Made by a program: the position numbers and the translations under genes
NCBI RefSeq assembly: GCF_964204645.1
Contig: NC_134031.1
Coordinates: 13,864,501 to 13,928,500 of the forward strand
Source of the DNA: Tubulanus polymorphus
Lineage: Eukaryota; Nemertea; Palaeonemertea; Tubulaniformes; Tubulanidae
DNA: 64,000 nt
Reading direction: 5' to 3'
Shown: piece by piece, positions 55,853 through 64,000 of the stretch
Position numbering within the stretch: the stretch's first letter is position 1
How the letters are laid out: every line of letters begins with the position of its first letter
The notes under the pieces: generated by a model
Databases searched by the model: none
What the model was told of the DNA's origin: nothing
What the model saw: the letters and a program-made list of their open reading frames with translations, nothing else

Positions 55853-57344
55853 TACATGGGTCAGTTCATACAAATTTACGAAACAGTGGAAAAGAATAAA
55901 GGCAGATGTGATGGGAACAATGGTTTTTGCATGAAATAAGTAAATAAGCAAAACGTCAAAAGATATTGTCAATTTTTTCTGTATTCACTCTGAGTGGATA
56001 TTTGCTAAGATCCGTAAAGGTCAGTAATACTGTGGCAATGTTCATCTATAGTAGCTGGAAATGTCTGTAAATTCAAACCATCAGACTTAGAATTATCTGC
56101 AATGACAATTCCACTCCATGTACTTTAGCTTGAATTCAAACAAATGAATGGATTCTGAACATTCGGAATGAGAAACAACTTATCACTAAATCCGACTTAA
56201 ATGGATGACTTAAATGTCTTTATTGAATGAGATGTAGAGTCAGTGCATATGTCAAAATCCCGAACCGACTTAAACGGGCTTGACTGTATTAAGTATTGAT
56301 GGTCTATAATGAAGTAAAAGAAATTAATTTTTAGAATTTGGTTAAGCTTTGTTGGTTATGTTTTCCATTTATAATTATGTCATAGTCTGCATTTGTTCTT
56401 GAAATTATATATGTTATTTACATAATTATATGCATGTCATTCAAGTTATTCATTTATATTTTGGAAGTAGATATTATGAGGATGCCGCGTTATTTTTGTT
56501 AACATCATTATGCTATCCTATATGTTATTATATATATGTGCGTAATAAGATAAACTGATGAAAATAAGAAATATATTACTATGATTTAAGGTTCGTTCGT
56601 TTTAAGGTTAATGGTTCATTTTAGGACTGTAAATGGTTTAAACATTTAGTGGTTAGCAACAGGCCTCGGTCCATTTGGGTAGATTTACTGAACTCGATTG
56701 GCTCGATGCACATGTGTGATCTAAAAAGTCAATCAGTATGAGTTGTTGGCATAATTAGTCGAATGAATCTAATCCATGTCAACTCTGTAAATAGATGAAA
56801 AGCTCTATTATATGAATATTTTATATGAAAGTATGTGGTTTAGTTTTGAAAGTAAATTTTATCATATAACATTCTTTATGGCACTTTTTCATCTATCGGC
56901 ATAATAGTGTTAGTAAGAAGAGTAATATCTACTTCCTTGTATTTATATTTAGTCTGTACGTGTGTATCAATCTCAATTTACTTTATTCAGTATATCTGAA
57001 TCCTTAGAGCCAGTTCCACAAAGGTTTTAATGTTAGTATGGATTTGATTTCATGTTTACCCAATACAAAATTACAAAAGCCAGTTTAAACATCATCCCAT
57101 CATAACAGTAAGTGTGTACTGTAAAATTTTAAGCCATATTTAAGTAGTACCAGTAATTGGTAAGGACTCCCATGAATTGCACCACCCCATATCTTTGAAA
57201 TTTCCAAGTATGGTGTTTCTTTTTTGAACATTGCAATGTACCAAAAACCGAATACCGCCTCCTTTCAACATCTTGGCTAGGAAAGAGACATCCCCTCCTT
57301 ATATAAGATCATCTTACTAATGAATTTTTCAATAATATTTGTAG
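55853..57344. other. Intron 9 end, nothing recognised
   Basis: A/T-rich, with no coding similarity. Confidence 0.4.
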
Positions 57345-57462
57345 GAAGTGAAGGAATTGTTGAGGATGTGATTTTATTGGGAGCTCCAATAACAGGGGAT
57401 CTTAAACAATGGTCTTTATTGTCAAAAGTTGTATCAGGACGTATTGTTAATGGTTATTGCAG
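57345..57462 (+). CDS. TMCO4: TMCO4 coding exon 10 (aa 439-478)
   Basis: TTGTAG acceptor, CAG|GTAATC donor. Encodes GSEGIVEDVILLGAPITGD, then LKQWSLLSKVVSGRIVNGYC. DVxLLGAP and VVSGRIxNGYC are conserved. Phase 1 in, phase 2 out. Confidence 0.95.
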
Positions 57463-57504
57463 GTAATCCTTTTTCAATTAAGAGTCCTTACTTGAGACAT
57501 AGCC

Positions 57505-57837
57505 CCAGTGGGTTATTGCATTTACTTTTCATCCATTGTCCATCTGAAGAGATGAAGCTCATGTTTTATGATTGTGACAAGTTTAATGGTCATTGGTTTC
57601 TGCATATGCTCACCAGGTTGTGTTGTACAGTATAATTACATGGTTTTATACTGGTATATTGGAACCTAGGTATATTCTGTAATCACAATCAATTGCAATT
57701 TTTTAGCTCATGACATGAGTTATGATTGTGGTGAGTTTTAAGGTCATCAGTTCCGGTATTAGTTCATCAGGGATGTTGAATATTGAAGGATGGTCAAGCA
57801 TTTCACTGAATACTGGTAGGCATGTGTCCCTGGACCT
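57505..57837 (+). repeat. Family A short copy
   Basis: Starts AGCCCCAGTGGGTTATTGC, continues TTTACTTTTCATCCATTGTC, then a decayed unit (GCTCACCAGGTTGTGTTG), and ends GTGTCCCTGGACCTA near the family tail. Internally deleted; 42 bp downstream of exon 10. Confidence 0.65.
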
Positions 57838-59712
57838 AAACCATACATCCTATACAACTGTACAGACCTATAAAATTCGTCCGTATCCATTACGTCTTTT
57901 TCATTAAAAAAGATCGTCAGTACGGGAGTACGGTCAATAATGTATAAGTACGTTTTTCTTTTCAAATCAGCAAAATACAATTTTTTTCACCAAAAAATCT
58001 CAAGAAATTACACTACGTGTTGAGAGTCATAAAGATGATTAAAGCCAGCTGTTTCTGCATGTTTATTCCTTTAGATAAAGATTAGAACATATTGATTGAG
58101 ATATTAAAATACTGAAAATGTTGCTAAAGAAAATGTTACTAAAAATGGGTACAAAATACTGGGGGAAAAAAACGGAATCTGTTTTAAGAAAGTCCGATCA
58201 GTTTTCCATGTGAAGTCCATGTCTTGTCAAGTACTTGATGTCATCCAGCAAGATATACTTTGGATAACTGCCAACTCTGCCCTCTGCCCTGATTTTTGCG
58301 ATTGTAAGATTTTTATATTTTTTTAATGGGATAGTTTTTATATTCATCTAACTTTTAAGGGGTAATCATTGTTAAAACGGGTTGCAATGGTACAGGGAAA
58401 GATCATAAACCTTTCCTTTGATTACTGGACCACTGAACCCGGTATCCTATAATTTTTTTTTTGGATGTTATGGATCTCAACAGAGTCACCATCTATATAT
58501 TAGATTCCAATGCAGTTGAATCTATACTATAAAGCAGAACGGACGTTATTTACCACGACACATTATAGGGAAATTAATGCATTTATTGAAACGTCCTTTT
58601 ACTGATGCTTAACCCCAGTTTTCCCGTCATCAATTTACATGTTTCAAACAGATTGGTGGTCCGAGAGGGTCACAATATTCATTCTAAGCCCAGGCTAAAA
58701 TTCGGTTAAAAAAGATGTGTTTGCCATCTAACAGTAAAGTACCATACTATGCTTCTGTAGTAGTACTATAGTAATTTACTGACCTGCAGCATCAGAACAG
58801 TACATGACACAGTTCTCTCAACACTGATTTGTGCCTCAGTTGTTTAAAACATTGGTTAAGACATTCATCACACGTAATCTTTGGATCAAAATTGATATGA
58901 TTGGACTTAGCGTTATGTTCTGACCGTGTTGCCGGCCCATACGCAGCGTCTCAGAATGGTTCTTGAAGGGGGACAGGCCCATTGTGCAGTTTTTCAGAAT
59001 GGTTCCATACCACAGATAGGTTACTGGCAGATTGGGAGGCCCAAACGCAGCCTCTCGGAATGGCTCTGGGGCTGCCGATGCATGCGTTCGTGGTAAATTT
59101 CATAAGAGAGCTTTCAAATACATGTAGTACATACAGATTTTGGGGAAGGGTAAACAAATATAAAACTTTCAAAGCAAAATGTACGTACTATTCTGACAGG
59201 AGCTGTCTTAAGAAAATGTATGTATATATGAGAGATTTCAAAAAATAATGTCAAACAGTAATACAAATTACAGAATCCTAATATCATCGTCGAGCGACTA
59301 TCTCGGCAATTTTCAATTAATAGTCCCTCAATTTAAGCATAATCATGCATTTCGTTGGTCGAATTTGTTGGCTTTTCAAATGAACGTACGGGTGGTGTGG
59401 TCAATATAGAAAGTACAAAGATCGAATGAGGAGGGGCCTAAAAACGGCTCGGGCAGAATTTTCTGTTAGTTATTTGAATGATAGGGTTTGTACCACTGAC
59501 AGGTCAGGCAGGGTAGGGGAGGTGTGGGGTTGGTTCCAACAAGAATTCTAAACATGTGAAGCATTTAGATTTATTTCCCGGCCAATTAATGAATGATTTT
59601 CATTAGCAAAAAATAACAAGATTCTGCATTTACGCGCCGTCCACTGGACGGGTATTCAGCTAGTTATGTTTATAAAGATATAAAGTTTTATAAATGTTCT
59701 TTTTTTGTTCAG
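57838..59712. other. Intron 10, nothing recognised
   Basis: 58935-59070 has two related phrases, ACGCAGCGTCTCAGAATGG and ACGCAGCCTCTCGGAATGG, about 105 bp apart. No gene. Confidence 0.4.
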
Positions 59713-59830
59713 GGGAGATTGGTTTCTGAAGTTTTTGTATCGTACAACTAACGTTCAGTTGAATATTGCCGGTTTACGCCCAGTGAAGTGGGATAACAGA
59801 AGAATGTGTAACATCGACCTCAGTGATGTG
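59713..59830 (+). CDS. TMCO4: TMCO4 coding exon 11 (aa 478-517)
   Basis: GTTCAG acceptor, GTG|GTAAAT donor. Encodes GDWFLKFLYRTTNVQLNIAG, then LRPVKWDNRRMCNIDLSDV. RGDWxLxFxYR is conserved; Asp480 is a candidate catalytic acid. Phase 2 in, phase 0 out. Confidence 0.95.
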
Positions 59831-60031
59831 GTAAATACTCACCACCAGAAAAATTTAGCCAATGCCCGGTCAAAATAGATAATCCAAACATATCCTAAAC
59901 GAGATGAGTAAATTGAGTGTTTGATGACACCTGCCATCTTGAACACCACTGTCGATGTCATAATTCATCATCACGGGATTCCTGATGACTGCTGGTGCCC
60001 CTCTTTGTCGGGGTAGTACAGTGATTCAAAA

Positions 60032-60085
60032 GGCCCGTAACTTGAAGCGCACCATCCGGTAGTCATCGAATCGGGCCTTTTTTGT
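60032..60085. repeat. Hairpin in intron 11
   Basis: AAAAGGCCCG and CGGGCCTTTTTT are inverse, 30 bp apart (loop GTAACTTGAAGCGC...). Isolated; origin unknown. Confidence 0.5.
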
Positions 60086-60276
60086 TCGTTTATTGGTTCA
60101 CTCATCAATTAGAAATGTTAGGGTTGAGGTACTGAATGCATTTGAAATCGTGGGAAGCATAGTGAAATGTCTTTTGGCTTGATACCTACACGACCTTCCT
60201 ATTTATCAGAATTAACTAAGTCTACATAATCAAACTTGTCTGGGACCTTGAATCAATTGTGTTGAATTACTTTCAG

Positions 60277-60783
60277 GTAATTGGGCATCGAGATTACCCG
60301 GAGAAAATGACAGAAATTCTACAAATCGTCGGAGTACGCACCAAGTCACCGATTGAACGCGCCTCGCCATCATTACCGCATGTCGCGTCACCCGTTACTG
60401 CAACAGATGAGAAACTGTCAGTTAAAAACAATTTGAGCGATTTTCGACTCGAAAGGGCAGAGGAAGCTTTCGAATGTGCTGCGAATAAAACAAATGATGA
60501 GGTGACCGATGATTCGTTAGAAAAAAATATGGTAAATCGACCTAATGGGAACTGTTCAATTGAGACAGTGGTTGATTCGGAAACCGCGTTTGAAAACTGC
60601 CGAGAAACTAGTGTTGAAACATTGAAATCAGGAGAAGCAGATGGGGAACTGGCGAATGTTGCGATATCCTGTCTACAATTAAACTGTGATGACGCTCAAA
60701 TAGATACTCATTTGAATTCCATATCCAACAGTTGCGATGATGAGAATATTCATCTAAAAGATGTAAAGGCGAAATCAGATTAA
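60277..60783 (+). CDS. TMCO4: TMCO4 coding exon 12 (aa 518-685), terminal exon
   Basis: TTTCAG acceptor, TAA stop at 60781-60783. Begins VIGHRDYPEKMTEILQIVG and VRTKSP, the conserved TMCO4 end of the hydrolase domain, with His521 a candidate catalytic His. From about residue 545 it continues as an acidic, Ser/Asn-rich tail of some 140 residues with no recognised domain, probably disordered and poorly conserved. Confidence 0.95.
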   Translation, partial: VIGHRDYPEKMTEILQIVGVRTKSPIERASPSLPHVASPVTATDEKLSVKNNLSDFRLERAEEAFECAANKTNDEVTDDSLEKNMVNRPNGNCSIETVVDSETAFENCRETSVETLKSGEADGELANVAISCLQLNCDDAQIDTHLNSISNSCDDENIHLKDVKAKSD

Positions 60784-61318
60784 ATGATTTAGGACTGATG
60801 ATCCGATTCCACAGTTTTGAGTTAGAATTTACTCTTGAGTTAGAAAAATGAAAATGAATTGATTTCGACTGTCAGTTAACTAAAACTCACGACTGTGGGA
60901 CTGGATCCTTGTTCTACAGTTTGGAGTTAGATATACTCTTTTTTGAGTTAAAACATGTTGAAATGAGTTCATTTCCATGATTTACACATGTAACTGGAAA
61001 AAGTAAAATTTTAACTGAAACTATAGAACTGGTTTCTGTCGTGTACATTAAATCCTGTGATTTTACATTGAAATCTATTTTCAAACAGTTATCATACCTG
61101 TTTTTGTATTGTGTTCAAAAGGTGCTTTTATTAGTTTTTCCTCCACGTTTCTTTAGACTATTTCTAGATTGATTATGTTTCAAAGTTTAGATTCTCTTAA
61201 ACTACTTTAAATTCAAGTGCCAATGATCTTTCAAAAATAACTGAGGCCTCAGTTTCACAAGACAACTTGGAATCAATTTGGGTGGGTGGAAGTTATAAAA
61301 ATGAGAGTTTATTGTTTT
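60784..61318. other. Presumed TMCO4 3'UTR and flank
   Basis: Contains the T2 MITE copy and a more degraded relative (60905-61040: GTTCTACAGTTTGGAGTTA ... AACTGAAACTATAGAAC). No clear polyadenylation signal was picked out. Confidence 0.45.
60799..60908. mobile_element. Short hairpin MITE, family T2, copy 2
   Basis: Ends GATCCGATTCCACAGTTTTG and ACGACTGTGGGACTGGATC, inverse; same layout as 27198-27307. Starts 15 bp after the TMCO4 stop codon. Confidence 0.75.
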
Positions 61319-61790
61319 CAGAGTTGCCTATTCTCCGGAATTCCGGATTTAAAAAAAATCCAATTTCATTTCCGGATTTTCGGGAGAAGTCAAATAACCA
61401 CAAAAGAAAACATCGCGAAAAAAATAAAAATCAATTCGGGATTCGACCCTTAACATCAAAACGTGACGGCTCCGTAGAGGGTTCGAAAAAGCCGTATTGT
61501 GCTGCCACGTAGTGGCAACAACCCTGCAGTACACGATTAAACCAAGATGACGCGACGATCGAAATCGACTGACGCTTCGTTTGTTTTTGGCTCTGGTTTA
61601 TATATGAGGTGTATTTGACGGAACCAATCGCTATTTGAAAAAATGATCTATAGGCGGTAATGAAAGTGAGGCCTATAACGCGTATTGCGCCAGAACGCAT
61701 CTCCTGGCGTTCTAATTTTGAAAAATTTTCCGGGGGACGGCCCCCAGACTTATTTTCCGGATTTTTAGCTTCACATAAGTGGCAACTCTG
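61319..61790. mobile_element. TIR element of about 470 bp, possibly hAT-like
   Basis: Ends CAGAGTTGCC and GGCAACTCTG, with CCGGATTT and AAATCCGG-type words mirrored inside. An 8-bp target duplication could not be confirmed. No transposase. Confidence 0.65.
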
Positions 61791-61973
61791 TGTTTTATAC
61801 CTTATGATTTTATTCATGACAGAATGAAATTTTGTGAATCTGTGTCCTGGCAAGCGATCTGTTCGTCCGACAGCTGAAAAATGTGCGTGAAGTGAAAAAT
61901 GTGTATTTCCTTGCATGAAGGACCTGTATACATTGTAAATGACTCAATTGAAAAGCTCTTACTTAATTGTCTT

Positions 61974-62684
61974 AAGGCTGGCTTATGTCGACAAGGGACT
62001 CAACGCCTACCGATGCAACTGGGTTTATCGCTGATTGGCGGCAACTATCGGCCTACGAGAGGTCGCCAGTTGCTGCTATATCAGTTTGACATGAGCTAGC
62101 TTGCAACGGCAACCCGATGCCTACCGACTCATCGTATCTAGCCAGTTGCCCATATTCTCTCTGGCCTACGGTAGGCGGACAGTTGCTTTCGATCGCAACC
62201 GACATAAGCCCATATGCGACGCGACGGAACTGAGTGCAGGAAATCCAGCCAATCAGAGACCGAAGATAGGTAGTACAAATTTTGACTGCTAGTTTGCGTT
62301 ATTAGTATCTTGTCACAATCTTTCAATTTCAAGTAGCTTCAAACGCAAACCTTCAGCACAGCTCTAGAAACGAAATCGGTAGAATATGGGGTGAGCAGCC
62401 TTCTTTATATGATGTTGCTAGCACATTGTATTAAAAAAAGAAGTAGAAAGATACAGATCTATGAAAAATAGCTTTTCAACTATAATGATAAAATGCTTAT
62501 CACGTAACCATGTGAGCCGATGCAGTTGCCCGTGATCGTAACTGACATAAGCAGGGAAGCAACTGGGAGGATCTCGTATCCTGCTAGTCAGCCTCAGTTG
62601 CTGTGAATTAGGGCGCAGTCGACATAAGCTGGGCTCCGTAGGAGTCGGTAGGCGTCGCATCGCTTGTCAACATAAGCCAGCCTT
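61974..62684. mobile_element. TIR element of about 710 bp
   Basis: Ends AAGGCTGGCTTATGTCGACA and its near inverse TGTCAACATAAGCCAGCCTT. GCAACTG/CAGTTGC and CCTACCGA/TCGGTAGG words repeat in both orientations inside. No coding frame. Confidence 0.8.
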
Positions 62685-63651
62685 TATTTACTCTAAAAAG
62701 TCAAAGCTTTTTATAATGCCACCAATAGGTTCAAGAAAAACATGGCCTTATGATGATTTTGAAATTTTAAAGCATAGTTTTGAATTTGAGTTCGCGTGTT
62801 CATTAGCAGGAAAGTTTTTGCTTTGAGTGAGCACTGGCATTAGAATGGAGGGCATTATTTTATGGAATTTGACTAAGTTCTCTTGATATATTGGTGATAC
62901 AAGCGATACCAGCTACTACATCATACAATCTATTGAATGCCTGATGATTTTTGAGAGTGAAAATTGGTACAATCATTTTGTGTTGTGTGATTTTTGGGTT
63001 CATTTGTTGTGTTGCATTGAAAATATCTATCAATTGGTGTCAAATCCGCCCCTCGTATCACCGGCCACATATTTTTTATGAAGAAGTGTTGAACATGAGA
63101 ATGAAATGAACCAGGTTCATTTCATTTGCACTTTCAATGACTTCTGCCACTTACTGATTATTGTGAAACCTGAGAATAACTTTATTTTAATATGCCTGTA
63201 ATATTTCATGTCATATTCATACTTGTGCAATGTAGCTTCAGTATTCACATATAATAATCATATGTGAGATTAAATTATATTTGTGAGATTAGTCCCGTGG
63301 GTTATTTTATAACCCAGTCAGTAGCTTTTAAGTCCGATAATTATAGGCCAAACAGGTTTGATTTCTACTGTTTCTTGGGATATTAGGGGTACAACTTTTC
63401 TGATCATTGGGACCAAGTTTTAACAAGAGTGTTATCCCACCTAATCAGTTTACAGGCCCACATACCATGTATCAGAGATATTATAATAAGTTCGATCCTG
63501 TTTGTCATACATTTCATTGGTCCAAAATTATCTGGATGATTACTGTGATGTTTTTCTGTTCTCAAAGGCAAGTTTCAACTAGGCTCTTCCAATTCCAGAA
63601 TACTCTTCTGTTCTTATTGACTAGAATATGCTCTACCTATTCTGTATTACA
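62685..63651. other. Intergenic, nothing recognised
   Basis: A/T-rich, with no coding similarity on either strand. Confidence 0.4.
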
Positions 63652-63860
63652 GTAAAACTTGTCTTACTCAGACATGACCAACTCAGACGTTCGTTAAACT
63701 TGGACAAAAAGAAATTTATTTCCAGAATTGCTATAGTTTTCTGTACATAACACAATGTCCAACTCGGACTCTTTCAACTCTGATTTTTATCTAACTTGAA
63801 CAGTATTTCGACAAAACTTCATTCTCCCATTTACTCAACTCGGACTATTGGACGTGCTTC
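63652..63860 (+). repeat. Pogo/Tigger-like MITE fragment
   Basis: CAGTAAAACTTGTCTTACTC after TA, followed by repeated ACTCAGAC / CAACTCGGACT words. The start is like pogo-type TIRs; a right terminal repeat was not found, so the end is approximate. Confidence 0.4.
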
Positions 63861-63941
63861 CCTGCGATAATCTAATGCTGATAAAGATAACTATTATTTA
63901 ATGTCTGATGTTATTGATTGTTTGCCGATCATACATATAAA

Positions 63942-64000
63942 TGTGGCAGCGTGCCGTAGCTGAGTCTAGTGATGCTATCGGGTTCAAGTCCCTGTTGGGG
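63942..64000 (+). repeat. tRNA-derived SINE head, cut by window end
   Basis: TAGCTGAGT fits an RNA polymerase III A box and GGTTCAAGTCC fits a B box, about 25 nt apart. The spacing and flanks fit a SINE head rather than a folded tRNA gene. A degraded relative is at 24711. Confidence 0.6.

Larger units (their letters stand above)
8584..60783 (+). other. TMCO4: TMCO4 gene, full coding span (12 exons, 685 aa)
   Basis: Twelve exons with GT/AG borders and matching phases join into one 685-residue frame, a little longer than the ~630-residue vertebrate protein. It is the DUF726 family: an N-terminal helical domain, a Lys-rich coiled segment (190-207), a Gly/Ala-rich hydrophobic double membrane segment (208-272), then an alpha/beta-hydrolase domain with the GxSxG elbow GFSLG (Ser421), GAP (451-453), a candidate acid at Asp480 and a candidate His521 in GHRDY. 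The protein is predicted to be membrane-associated; its substrate is not known. All exons are intact, so the gene looks functional. The first intron is 18.8 kb. A poly(A) site was not identified. Confidence 0.9.

Noticed and set aside
61267-61512. 81-codon frame near the 3' flank of TMCO4
   Set aside because: Covers the terminal repeat of the TIR element; no coding features.

Overview
The window is animal nuclear DNA, probably from a marine invertebrate; the phylum cannot be fixed from sequence alone. It holds one spliced host gene with canonical GT/AG introns, TMCO4, whose 12 coding exons on the + strand run from 8584 to 60783 and join in frame into a 685-residue protein. Its introns are full of transposable elements.

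Region 1 (1-7350) is unlike the rest. It is very A+T-rich, nearly intron-free and tightly packed with virus-type genes. There is a partial gene resembling a minor capsid (penton-like) protein (1-405, -). Next is a zinc-finger/zinc-ribbon protein resembling viral late transcription factor 3 (474-1775, +). A protein-primed type family B DNA polymerase follows (1772-6836, -), broken by one frameshift and carrying a 355-residue intein with a LAGLIDADG endonuclease in catalytic motif C. Last is a broken small zinc-binding protein (about 7019-7331, -). All four start codons are preceded by a T-run and a TAAAT-type box. This is the end of an endogenous Polinton/adintovirus-like or related DNA virus that continues left of the window. 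A piece of a host repeat inside it argues that it is integrated.

Region 2 (7351-27527) holds a GC-richer tandem repeat, the first TMCO4 coding exon and an 18.8-kb first intron. The intron contains a large TIR element, a Ty3/gypsy remnant, a Bel/Pao remnant interrupted by a TIR element, a hAT (ZMYM1-like) pseudogene, a TA microsatellite and a LINE reverse-transcriptase fragment.

Region 3 (27528-60783) holds the other 11 TMCO4 exons. Between them lie several TIR elements, three families of Helitron/Helentron-like repeats (called A, B and C here) with matching end structure, a Penelope-like element with inverted terminal repeats and hammerhead-ribozyme cores, and a separate hammerhead-bearing hairpin. 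The stretch 41824-47683 is a nest: family C holds a Penelope element and a family B copy, and family B holds a family A fragment. Region 4 (60784-64000) is TMCO4 3' flank with two TIR elements and a tRNA-derived SINE cut by the window end.

The strongest leads are the viral island (intein polymerase, VLTF3-like factor, poxvirus-late-like promoter pattern, zinc-finger spacing shared by polymerase and factor) and the common terminal grammar of the three rolling-circle-like repeat families. All alignments and counts here were made by eye.
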